Source: Ichthyophonus hoferi
Taxonomy: Eukaryota; Opisthokonta; Ichthyosporea; Ichthyophonida; Ichthyophonidae
DNA: 18,824 nucleotides
Assembly (NCBI GenBank): GCA_002751075.1
Contig: NAOQ01000086.1
Span: 1 to 18,824, forward strand
Reading direction: 5' to 3'
Positions 1 to 9,720 of the stretch are shown here, piece after piece (position 1 is the stretch's first letter; each line of letters starts with the position of its first letter). Position numbers and translations under genes: made by a program. The notes under the pieces were generated by a model. It searched no databases and was not told the DNA's origin. It saw only the letters and a program-made list of their open reading frames with translations.

Positions 1-1159
1 GGATGTGCTCCTAGAGACACTAGAAGTTGATATAATCTGTTGTTTTACTCTTTTACCTGTTGGAAGTTAACTGTAATCAAGCTTAACTTTGGCAGGGCTA
101 AAATAATAATAAGGTTATGCTTTTATGTATATACTTTCTCAATAATGAAATTATTCTAGTTGGAAAGGAGCTGACATGAATATAAAAGTATAAAAATTAT
201 GCCCTTAATTTCAAATCTAGCAAATCTAACAACTAGAAAAAAAGATAAAATTTTCTATGATATTCTCTCATTTATTGTTATGCTTGAGAACATATATTTT
301 TAGAAGTTGAACAAGCTTGAAAACCAGCAAACTTGTTTCTGGTTTTATTTTATTTTATTTTACATTATCCAAACTGATAGCTGACTTGGTGTTGAGTACC
401 AATACTGAATTCTCTTATTAATAATTATCACAGCACTGACCTCTTATGTGAAAGTAATTAATAAAACTTGGCAAAATCTAAACAATGCACTGTTGTTTGA
501 GCCAATATAGTCAATTAAAGATGTTAAATATATATGTACAAAATAATTTAATTATATTTATTTAAAAATCATACAATATACTGAACCACACAGGTTTGAG
601 TTAGTCAACTTGTTGAAAAAAAGTATTTATGTTAGTTAGTATATTATAAATATTTTTATAAACAGCTCTAATAATTTATTAGTTTATTTATTAAGCAATA
701 GATGAAATATTTTAGTAGGCCAAACCATACTAATTGTGTATCATTTTTGCACTGATAAAAATGGTTAATCCATTCAGGTAATCAGCATGCAGGATAGGTC
801 TAACGACCAATAGATCAGAGAGCCTGCATAATTATAATATATCTTGATCCAGTCAGTAAGACCAATCTTATGGCTAGTTCACTAGCATTTTCAATCAATC
901 TATAGGAGTTCCATAAGTCCTTTGCTTAAGAAATATGCCTTAAATAAACAAGAAGTGGCAATTGACTATAGTCAACAGTCTTGCTAGTACCATGGAGAGA
1001 AATACAGTTCTACATCCAGTTCAGCAACTTGGGAACCTGCCTCTAATATATTCTTTTACCACTTCTAGATATTAGATCTCAGCAACTAATAATAATTATT
1101 TAAGATACAGTTTATATTGAATCTACTAATTCTATTGATATTAATAGATAGAGAATTTC
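1..1159. other. AT-rich stretch without a recognisable gene
   Basis: I see no protein motif, splice-linked exon chain or RNA gene here. The sequence is strongly AT-rich with many short A/T runs, typical of intergenic or intronic DNA in this window. Confidence 0.5.
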
Positions 1160-1456
1160 TTATTTCTTATCAGCTTCTCCTTCATTGCTCGGTATGGTCT
1201 TGAAGTATTCCAAATCAATTGATTTTTGGATATTGAGGGAGTGGTACAGCCATTTGTTTTGAACAGCCAGATTAGTGTCAATCGGAAGTGAAGCAATGTC
1301 TAGATTGGCTAGTTCAATTTTGGTGTTGAAATGTACATGGTCCAGATACAATATACTTAGGATATTAATTGTTTTGAGATTGGGGTTTTCAAGAGACATT
1401 TTAATAAATAGGTCAATTGTTTTGAGATCTTTTGGGGGCTCATCAAAAGTATGTTT
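1160..1456 (-). CDS. Unrecognised minus-strand open frame, possibly a last exon
   Basis: A frame on the minus strand stays open from about 1456 to a stop at 1160. An internal ATG at 1399 gives 79 residues ending in the hydrophilic tail EGEADKK. The frame contains two similar segments, DLKTIDLFIK and NLKTINILSI, roughly 24 residues apart, followed by a Leu/Ile/Asp-rich region; this suggests a short leucine-rich repeat-like pattern, which is inference. I do not recognise the family. No signal peptide or membrane segment is visible. An open run of this length can occur by chance in AT-rich DNA, so it may be a spurious frame, the last exon of a gene, or part of an old element. Confidence 0.25.
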   Translation of the reverse strand, partial: KHTFDEPPKDLKTIDLFIKMSLENPNLKTINILSILYLDHVHFNTKIELANLDIASLPIDTNLAVQNKWLYHSLNIQKSIDLEYFKTIPSNEGEADKK

Positions 1457-2399
1457 TATTTAGGTATCTTTGAAATATTATAGTAGAAAGGCCAGGCTGG
1501 GTTTGTAGTTAATTGTTTGTGCCATGGCTAAACTCTTGCATAAATGTTAGTTATACCAGCATTTTATATACTTACTAAAAGTTCTAGTTAAGTGCTGCAT
1601 TCTGTTTTGCTAATTATTTAATTATAATCTACTAAACAATAAATAATAAGCAGATATTGTTGGTTATGGTCTGAGCATAAGCACTATTAGACATATGCTA
1701 AGTGTTGATATACTATTTGATAATTGCTTGCAATTACTTAAATATGCTGATATATTAAGTTAATTTTAACCACATTTAGTCTATGTGTGCATAATAATAA
1801 TATATAATAGTATGTAATATTGTATTGTTTGTTTCCCTATATGAAATCTACTAGTATCTAATAAATTATTCACCCTTAGAAAGTTGTTTGGCTATATGTT
1901 AATTGGTATCATAGTATTATAATGATTATTGGTCCAGACCCTGTGAATTTTATGATAGTAATGCATTAATGATCAGTATGTGATCTTATCACTAGTATTT
2001 GCAATCATAGATAGCAATAATGAAAACATAGTTCAGATATTATTTTCACTCACTGCTACGGTCATCATATTTTTATTTTACCAACCCTATAGACTATCCC
2101 AGGGCCTTCCACTAATATTGTTTATAATAAAATTTAATGTGAGCCTGACTGAACTCTGCATAAATAAGACTGCATTAAAATAACTTTTGAATTCAACATT
2201 ATCTCATACTTAAATGAATCTAGGCCACAGGAATAGACCTGCTACTATGTTCTAACACAACCAAATCTATTGGCTAATTATGTAAAACAGTATTTATAGC
2301 ATAATACATTAAATATATTTTTAGCACATAGAAATAATCACATTTTTATAAGTAAGCATACAATTATACCTTGTTCTAATCATTGATGTTGATATTATA
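1457..2399. other. AT-rich stretch without a recognisable gene
   Basis: This stretch is AT-rich and has only a short plus-strand open frame (1980-2183) of hydrophobic, low-information composition. No conserved motif or exon structure supports that frame. I see no convincing homology to the repeat units further right. Confidence 0.4.
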
Positions 2400-2403
2400 C
2401 TAC

Positions 2404-2660
2404 ACACTTGAGTCCAAAGGTATGATCCAATCTTTGATTGTAGATGAAGTGTCATTTAAGTCAGACAACAAGTTGTTGAATGCATTACAAATGTTGAATC
2501 TGTTCTCAAAATTACAACAGGATCCTTCCAATTATTGACTAAAGTCAGGCAACACTTGGACTTATACAATCTTATCCTTGATTGCCGTATTGTTTATCTC
2601 TAGGTGTAGCAGTAGCAGTGTTCTTTCTTGTTGGATATATTGTCATATGAAGATGATGAA
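2404..2660 (+). other. Possible plus-strand coding remnant with a hydrophobic segment
   Basis: Base composition is less extreme here. One plus-strand frame reads as an amphipathic Leu-rich patch (containing LLNALQMLNLFSKLQQ), and further on a hydrophobic, membrane-like stretch (containing YTILSLIAVLFI) followed by Cys and Ser. It is not an intact gene. An ectodomain-plus-membrane anchor of an old element is one possible reading, but I recognise no family, and chance is a real alternative. Confidence 0.15.
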
Positions 2661-2714
2661 TGAAGTGACTCTTTGAAGGAGTCTGTTGACATAAAAAGAT
2701 TGAATGACATGGAG

Positions 2715-2939
2715 TCAATAATAATGTCTCTTGGTGTCATGGGTTGTCATGGGTTTCTCAATAGTAATGAATACATATCCTAGGAATTGTCTAGGTAAAG
2801 CCTCTGAATCTAAGGAAAATACTTTTCTCACCTTGCTAGTCTTTGTTATAGACTGTTTCATGGAGGTTGGCGTTTTGACAAACTTCGTCTTGTGAATACT
2901 CTTACTTAAGTTATAATTACTTTTATTAGACAAAATCAT
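2715..2939 (-). CDS. Repeat-family reading frame, copy A
   Basis: This minus-strand frame of 74 residues starts at the ATG at 2939. Its middle reads KFVKTPTSMKQS, then KVRKVFSLDSE. The pattern FV.TP...K.S, then KV, then S.DSE recurs in copy C (NEFVLTPITAKWS, then KVKIILSFDSED) and, more weakly, in copies B and D. Conservation at the amino-acid level between separated copies shows that this frame was translated in an ancestor. No known domain is recognised. The related non-coding stretch lies directly above the start (2940-3600), so ORF and flank duplicated together. It could be a decayed tandem host gene or part of a mobile element. Confidence 0.4.
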   Translation of the reverse strand: MILSNKSNYNLSKSIHKTKFVKTPTSMKQSITKTSKVRKVFSLDSEALPRQFLGYVFITIEKPMTTHDTKRHYY

Positions 2940-3600
2940 GCATTAGTATCTATAAAGATAAAAACTTGTTTATGGTACACATTTATTATGATATAAAATT
3001 CAAGCAGTTCTTGATTAAAATATGACCTCTGGTTATATAGGTTCTAGTAGAAGACTGACCTGTCCGTCATAACATAGCCTAATATTGTTATTCAATTACA
3101 AGGTTAAAAACTAAACGTTATACTGGAGTTAAGATTAAAAACCCCCATAATATGTGGAAATCCGAAACCACAACCTAAATACTTTCACCTTTCTTTAAAG
3201 CTTTGATACAGATAACTATTCTACCTTATAAAATTAAAATAACATAACATACTAAGAGTTCTGGTCACGCTACTCCCAAATGTAAAAAGATTACTAGTAG
3301 TAATTATTACTAAACTATTTTAATTATACGTTATATTAAATAAAGTGTTACACCACCAAACTATCTAAATACTTGATATAAACCATAAACCTATACTTAA
3401 ATAAAGATGTTGGTAGTTACCTTTATATTTAGAGGTGTAATACAATGTAACACTCATATTATTAATGTACACTGAAGCATACACATGTTAGCTATACATG
3501 ACAAAATATTTCTTTATACTTTTGACAGGTTTCCTGAATAAGATCTTCTAAGCACAGGAAAAATATACCTTTACATCTCTGCTTTTATTAACATTTTATG
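2940..3600 (-). repeat. Upstream flank of copy A (repeat family)
   Basis: This non-coding AT-rich stretch is similar to 5965-6660 (copy D flank) and to 5160-5830 and 9064-9720 (copies B and C). Shared landmarks include GGTTATATAG followed by GACCTGTC, GGAGTTAAG, ATATGTGGAAA and TTTAGAGGTGTAATAC. It sits immediately upstream of the copy A frame on the minus strand. A promoter/5' region or a terminal repeat of an element would both fit. Confidence 0.5.
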
Positions 3601-4870
3601 TTACTTAAAATGGCGTCCAGATTAAGTCTATAGACACTAGTAGTTGTGAACTCCTCACCATACCCAAGTCTGCCACTAGCATAATTTGTTAAGTTAAACT
3701 TATTACTCAAAGGGGATTCCACAGACTATTCTAGAACATATTCCAATTAAGTATCAAGACATTATTTAACTTAATAACCTGGCTGTTACATTTTGTAAAC
3801 GTCATCATAGGTGGTTATCTGACAGGAGAGGGAGAGTAGAAGGAGTGGTTCCATAAAAATACTTTAGCATAAGGAACAAAAAATAGCATAGGAATAGGGG
3901 GGCCCAAATTTGGTAGACACAAATACAAATTAGGCATATGATATGTAATTTTATTGTGGTAAATAGTGATTGGGATGTAGCTCAAATTATTTTATTAGGA
4001 TAAACAATCAGATTGAAAACGTTTGATCAATATGATTAAAGGGTAACTATTAATGAGATAGAGCTAGATTGGTCTTATGTCTAATTAGACCAATGGAACT
4101 AAAGTAGACAATACAATTATTGTAATTGTTGGAAATGGTTCAAAGACGATAGAGCAGAGGCAATAACTAGGAGTGACCATTTAAGAGTAATTATAGGTGA
4201 TCATTGAAAACCTAAAAATAGATGCCAACAGACTCAATAATGAGAGCCTATCAGTGTTAAAAAGTACAAGTAGAATTTTAGCTTTATTCTATAGTGAACA
4301 AAATAATAAGACCAATAATAGAATATAATACAATAGCCCAATATTATGATTTCATTTTAGTTTCTAGTTTGGTATTCTACCTCAGAATATTTCTATAGCT
4401 CATACTAGGTATTTATGAGAATTGATTTGGCCATTAAGAGGTAGAAAGCTGTTTTAACCCAATTAAATTAAGCCATAGTATTTGTTGAAAGCCAACTTCC
4501 TCAACATATATATATATTCATAGAATTATTTGAACTCAATTAATAAATAGGCTTTGGCTATTAATCTCCTATTTATTAGGAGTTTTATAATATCAGAATC
4601 TAGACTTCATTGTGATTTCATGTAAGTAAAAAGACAGTGATATATAAGTATTTTTTTTAGTACCTTAATTATAAGTGATATTGTTTTGGTTGTTGAGCGT
4701 TAATCTGCTGACAGACTATCTTTTTTTATTAGTAACACAGGTTGTGTCACATTAGACATGAGCATGGAAAACTATTATCCCTTATGTTTCTGTTAAGCAA
4801 GAGAGTTAAGAATAACAAAGAGAGCTATGTGGAATCTATAAATCTATGTCAGCTTTTGTGTCAAAATTGT
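3601..4870. other. AT-rich stretch without a recognisable gene
   Basis: I found no open frame with a recognisable motif and no splice-linked exon chain. Short A/T simple runs occur, such as the TA run near 4508. The stretch separates copies A and B of the left-hand repeat family and could include eroded parts of them. Confidence 0.4.
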
Positions 4871-4879
4871 TATAGTTGG

Positions 4880-5150
4880 TATATATAAAAAACGAATCCT
4901 CTGTTGTAAATTAGATCAAAAGGGGGTGAATCCTCAGAGCTTGTCAATCCAAATATATCAGTTGAGATTGAATCAAGATTAAAATCTGGTAGAAATAAAG
5001 TTTTGTCAAGTGGAAGGGTATTTGAAACATTGGATTATTCAGAGTAGGAAGAAAGTGATACTCTCACTTCCTTGTTAATTTTTACAAACTGGGTATTAGT
5101 GATGGGAGTAAATAATAATCTGCACTTTGGTGAAATGTCATCGTCAGAAG
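4880..5150 (-). CDS. Repeat-family reading frame, copy B (broken)
   Basis: On the minus strand this stretch reads LLFTPITNTQF, then KEVRVSLSSYSE, and further on LPDFNLDS. These align with copy C (VLTPITAKWS, KKVKIILSFDSED, LPADFSLDSA). The order and spacing of the three blocks match copy C, which supports common descent of a coding frame. This copy is broken. Its upstream flank (5160-5830) is the closest relative of the copy C flank. I do not recognise the encoded family. Confidence 0.4.
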
Positions 5151-5159
5151 AACTTCACA

Positions 5160-5830
5160 TTCAGGTTCTAGTTATATTTTGATAATAAAAAGGGTATATT
5201 TTTACTGTGTTTAAGCAGCATTTCTTTGTGTTTTGAATTTTCGGTCATTGATACAGACTAGAGATTTGGTTACATATATATGTTGTTGAAGTGACTGGTT
5301 TGACGTTACTTAATATAGTCTTAATAACTAGGTTAATGTATTGGACTTTAAGCATATATCTACTTTGTAAGGGAATGTTCTTATATAATATTAGCACTTC
5401 TAACTATATAATGTTAGTTGAGTTTGACCTATATGTGAGTATAAGGTTTAACCAATGCATATGGAGCATAGATTATTATACTGTAACACTTAACTTAAAA
5501 TTAAGTTAGTTTCATAATGCCTATTATTATTTAACTAACATACATTGAAATGAAATACCTAAGCTAAATTTTGGACAAATCACTCTGGATGTCTATATAT
5601 AAGTGATAAGGTTTTTTAAACTATGATAGGAGTATCTAATAATAAATGCTATACTGCTAAAATAATAATCTTTATGTAAAAGTCATTACTACTAATTAAC
5701 TAGGCCCATACTCTAAGCAGTGCAACATTACTAACCTACTCATGTTCTGTACACACACACATTATACTTATTAAATTGCACAACATATGCCAATACTAGC
5801 ATATGGTAACGTTGTCTAGGCTTGTCATTA
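5160..5830 (-). repeat. Upstream flank of copy B (repeat family)
   Basis: This stretch aligns over most of its length with 9064-9720. Shared anchors are TGATACAGAC, TTGGTTA, CTTAATATA, ACATACA.TGAAATGAAAT, AGTATCTA.TAATAA and ACTA.TTAA..TACTAG followed by CCC and TA. It lies in the same orientation as the copy C flank and directly above the copy B frame. An ACACACAC run near 5751 marks a divergent part. The lower end of the copy D frame abuts it. Confidence 0.55.
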
Positions 5831-5990
5831 ATATCAAACTGTTTGATGAAGCAGGACCTAGACTGGAGTTTACTTAAAGTGGAATCACTGATTTCTTGCA
5901 AGTAGCAAACTCGTATTGTAGATTTTGCCTTAGAGGATCATCAAAGTCAGAAGAAAAGGTAAGTTTTATTTTATTTACTTCATTCATGGA
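5825..5990 (-). CDS. Repeat-family reading frame, copy D (short, broken)
   Basis: The minus strand reads KLTFSSDFDDPLRQNL and then SSLGPASSNSL, matching the KVKIILSFDSED and DSALSNSLG blocks of copy C in the same order. Only a short part is recognisable. It sits between its own upstream flank (5965-6660) and the flank of copy B, so copies D and B are arranged head-to-tail about 0.8 kb apart. No function is assigned. Confidence 0.3.
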
Positions 5991-6660
5991 CTGTAACTGG
6001 CCTGTAAAATTATACCTTAGTCTTGATGCTTGGTTTAAGAAATAAAATATTGAATTGGAGTTAAGGTTTATAATTCATTATATGTGGAAACTCCAAATCA
6101 AAGCCTGATTTCTATCATTATTTTGTAATGCTCAGCTACTAATAGTTATTTTGGAATGCTTGGCTCCAGATAAATAATTCCTCTTATCAAATTAAGAGAA
6201 GATACCATCCATACCTTGACATCTGTTCAAGTCACTTCCAAGTGTCAATAGGAGCCTAGTAATGATGATTACTAACATTGACTAATTGTAAGTTTTCATA
6301 GTTGCAGTGACATATTACTGAACCAATTTACTACTTAATGTGACATATGCGTAAGTTTTAATTGTGCTAGAACCATAACTTTAGAGGTATAATGCGGTTG
6401 AAGTATTTCAGTTCCTATAAGCGTTAGAATAAATAATTCATGATCTCTTGCACAAAAATACTTATTTTTCACATATAATTGTACCTCTAAGCATTCAGTA
6501 ACGTTTTCAAATAGTAATTAGGAGTTAGACATAAATTAACGATACCTAATTCATGATACATGCACGATACATAGCATCATTCTTTACATTACATAATTAT
6601 TTGGACAAATGTGGTTGGCAACATATCAGATAATAATTAGGTTGAGTACCTACCTATTCA
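5965..6660 (-). repeat. Upstream flank of copy D (repeat family)
   Basis: This flank is most similar to that of copy A. Shared stretches include TGGAGTTAAG, ATATGTGGAAA, GATTACTA and CTTTAGAGGTATAAT. It is in the same orientation relative to the reading frame as in the other copies. The end at 6660 is approximate, placed where similarity fades. Confidence 0.4.
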
Positions 6661-7560
6661 ATAATCTGTTTAGCTTAAAGGTTTATCACCTAGTATTGAC
6701 CTGAACTAGCTACTATAACCAGCCATCACAGACTTGGTCTGGATTCTGATTTCATAGTGTTGCACAATAAACTAACATACAAATCTTTATCCATTACAAG
6801 AGGTAGTTATGACAGTAAAGAGATGAGATATATCTACTCTCACTGAACCATAAGTAAAACGTAAGACTGCCCCTGCGTCTGCAACAAAATTGGAATCTGT
6901 AGGCAAAAAGAAACGAAGAATACAACTCTCTTCCAGTACCAGTGAAAAGGAAACGTCAAATTTGTTTTTGCAGGACTTGACATTACTTCAAGTGAAGCAG
7001 AAAAAAGACATCATATGCTCATAGATAGTGAAGCCAAATCCACAAGTAGTAATATAGACTTTGACAAATATTTGCCAGCTATATATGTAATACCCCCAAA
7101 ACACATGCTGGCAATATATGAAAACAAAAAGAGATTTGGATAAATAATCTGTTGTCCTTTCACTGGTACTGGTATTGGAATGGCCTGGGTTAAAGTTTTC
7201 TGACACATAGAATTTTCTGTTGAACATACTGGAATTGATTAGTCTGACTCGGTCTTCCAACAATGTGATATTTATATTTTACCTCAAACGTGTGGGAATG
7301 TTGCTATAGTTGATATTTCTAGGTTGAATGACTAAAGGAATATCAGAGCTGCAATGTATTTGTTGGATCATATACAATCATTAAGTACTTTGGAGTTAAA
7401 AACAGTTGTTTTCTTTAGGTTTTTCATGTAAGAAAATAATTAAGGAAAGGTTCAAAACTTCAAAGTCTATTTAGTATTGAAAACCTGTTAGCATTATTAT
7501 ATCCAAATTTTCAATATTGGCCATCCACTAACAGCCTTTGTCACTACTGTATTATTACCG
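6661..7560. other. Stretch upstream of the copia fragment, content unclear
   Basis: Two overlapping minus-strand open frames (6988-7263 and 7011-7208) show no family motif and look like chance. A purine-rich, Lys-rich patch around 6880-6990 and the stretch up to 7560 may include more of the copia fossil, but nothing diagnostic such as a zinc knuckle or integrase motif could be seen. Confidence 0.3.
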
Positions 7561-7566
7561 TTTTTT

Positions 7567-7773
7567 ATGGTAGCCTACATAGCATATTGGTACTATATAT
7601 TAAATATTACTAGCATATTTTTGAATGAGCCTGGGGAAAACAAAATGTACATGGAGCAATCTCTAGTATCAATGAATAAAGTATTTCATAACAGAGTTTG
7701 CAAATTAAGATATAACCTATATGAATTGAAGCAAAACACCAACATATGCCATGACTTAATAAATAACTTCTAG
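7567..7773 (+). mobile_element. Ty1/copia retrotransposon fossil, reverse-transcriptase fragment
   Basis: The plus-strand translation contains SIFLNEPGENKMYMEQ and then VCKLRYNLYELKQ. These match the Ty1/copia reverse-transcriptase core, which in intact relatives reads roughly as AFLNG, then E.IYMEQP, then VCKLKKSLYGLKQ, with the same spacing. Only this part of the polymerase is recognisable. No clear integrase, RNase H or gag part was found around it, so the element is a broken fragment. Its degree of divergence suggests an old insertion. It lies between copies D and C of the left-hand repeat family, in the opposite orientation to their reading frames. Confidence 0.75.
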
Positions 7774-8472
7774 GGATAATCAACATCCACTCATTGTGAA
7801 GAGGAGATAATATTGCATGTGATATACCCTCAGAAACTGGGAAATGAATATATAACCAGTTGCCTCAATGGAATAGTGTGCATATAGACCAATTAACCAA
7901 ATGAAACCAACAAATTCCTAAGATTATATTTATATTTAGAAAATCTCCATTTCTATGTTTTAATGGTACAAAAGGTATGTTAGAAACAGCTTCTACTATT
8001 GAAAAAACTATACATTTTATATATGCTTAGTATAAATAGATGCAAAGATGTGATTGCATCCATATAAAGTGAATCATTCCCTTGTATGCCAAAATTATAT
8101 CCAGTTGATTATGTCATAATTGTTGTTTATATATAGATAACCAATAAAATTAAGGTTCATGGTTCAAATTCGATAGGATTCGGTATAGCATATAGATTTG
8201 CAGATAATAATTATATTTAAATATTTTGTACTTGAAGTTGCCTCCTCTAATTAACCATACATGGTTTGATTGGCTATCCATTTTAAGATTGTATTAAATC
8301 TAATCACTTACTCTCATATGATAGGACTGTGATTTGATGATCATCAAGGGCAATTTTCATATTGGTACATATCAACAATGCATATATCAGATAGTATAAT
8401 TATATAAGCAGATTGATATAAAATCAACAGCAGATTTTCTGGTCTAATACTGAATCAAGCTATGATAAAAGT
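7774..8472. other. AT-rich stretch, no recognisable gene
   Basis: This follows the copia fragment. It may include further eroded element sequence, but no conserved motif could be assigned. No RNA gene or exon is apparent. Confidence 0.35.
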
Positions 8473-9063
8473 TTACGCATGCATATCTAAATATAAGATA
8501 CAAAATATTTGGAAAGAATTATCTTCCTTCCCTATTATTACAATGCCATGAACGGGATATTCAGGAAATAATATTGATAATCCTATCAATGTATCTTCAA
8601 CCAAAACAACTTCACCATTAGAGGAGAGATCCCCAATTGGACATGCCTTCAGGTAGGTGGATTGATCTAGAAAGAATGTCCGTCCAGTGGCTGTTGTCTT
8701 CCCAATGGGCAAAACAAATAAAGCTGCAAATTTCACCTGCTTCTAATTTCTTTGGGAGCACACCCACGTCTATGATCCTGACATTCACTGATGATCATAA
8801 TTGTCATTATCTAGGTCAATCAAGGTTTTTTTCTCTAGTATTGTCATTGATCCTAGGCTATTGGATAAGGCAGAGTCGAGGCTGAAGTCTGCTGGCAGTG
8901 GTGTATTGTAAGGCAGATTGTTAGCTGACGTATCTTCCGAATCAAATGAAAGGATTATCTTAACCTTTTTGTCCTTTCTTGCAGACCATTTAGCAGTAAT
9001 GGGAGTTAATACAAACTCATTTTTGATATTGATGTTGACATTTAAAGAAGTAATGTTTTTCAT
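8473..9063 (-). CDS. Repeat-family reading frame, copy C (longest copy)
   Basis: Two minus-strand open frames lie end to end here: 92 residues from the ATG at 9063, and 87 residues ending at 8473. The first carries NEFVLTPITAKWS, KKVKIILSFDSED, LPADFSLDSALSNSLG and an acidic end (IDLDNDN), the blocks shared with copies A, B and D. The second has a hydrophobic beta-like segment (GIVIIGKEDN). It is not an intact single gene as it stands. I recognise no domain, signal peptide or catalytic motif. Base composition is somewhat less AT-rich than the flanks, consistent with former coding sequence. Confidence 0.4.
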
Positions 9064-9720
9064 TCAAGGTGTTATTAAAATAATAAAGAAATTTTATTCT
9101 AAGTCACCTAACATTTATTTACCAATGTACTAGTGTGGTCCATGATACAGACCTGGGGTTTGGTTATATAGTTTTGGTGGAAATGACTAACCTGTCAGTT
9201 ACTTAATATAATCTCAACAACTAAGCTGTGAATTGGAGTGGAGTTAAGATTATTTCCACTTTAGTAAGGTATGCTCCACTGTATATTAGCATCTTTTACT
9301 ATGCTCTAATACTTTCTTATAGTAATGTATATTTAGATGTGTTCCCACTTTCTATTTCTATTTACATACAATGAAATGAAATTCCCAAGCTTGACCTCTG
9401 CTTAAATCATTATACTGGCTTGTAGTTTACATATATAATTGATAAAATTTTAACCACAATAACAGTATCTATTAATAAGTGTTACACAACTAAATTAATG
9501 AAATTTATCTAATGGGGGTTATTACTATTAATTATACTAGACCCGTACATTAAGTGGTGCAATGCTCTAATTGGTCAGTTCTATACACATACAACGCATA
9601 TATGATACACAAAATGTACGCCTATACAAGCTGATATGATACACATAATGTACGCCTATGCAAGCCCATATGATAACAGTAGTAGAAAACAGTATCGCAG
9701 ATATTTACACTACCACTTGT
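9064..9720 (-). repeat. Upstream flank of copy C (repeat family)
   Basis: Aligns with 5160-5830 over several hundred bases in the same orientation and less closely with the flanks of copies A and D. It includes a short 34-bp tandem repeat at its far end that the other copies do not show. It is non-coding as far as can be seen. Confidence 0.55.
9600..9675. repeat. 34-bp tandem repeat, about 2.2 units
   Basis: A unit beginning ATATGATACACA and running through ATGTACGCCTAT starts at 9600, again at 9634 and partially at 9668, giving an exact period of 34 bases. The two complete units differ at only a few positions, so this duplication is much younger than the repeat copy it sits in. Confidence 0.85.

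Noticed and set aside
5291-5509. Plus-strand 72-residue frame
   Set aside because: It lies in the non-coding flank of copy B and has only AT-driven hydrophobic composition; the equivalent in copy C is not open.
5751-5760. Short AC run and the scattered TA runs (for example 11681-11690)
   Set aside because: Too short to be informative as microsatellites.
6988-7263. Overlapping minus-strand frames
   Set aside because: No motif in either frame and an aromatic/Ile-rich composition expected from AT-rich DNA.
8155-8180. GGTTCAAATTC, resembling a tRNA B box
   Set aside because: No matching A box or cloverleaf could be drawn around it.
8637-9133. Two plus-strand frames (8637-8885, 8918-9133) opposite copy C
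   Set aside because: The copies of the family conserve the minus-strand reading, not this one.
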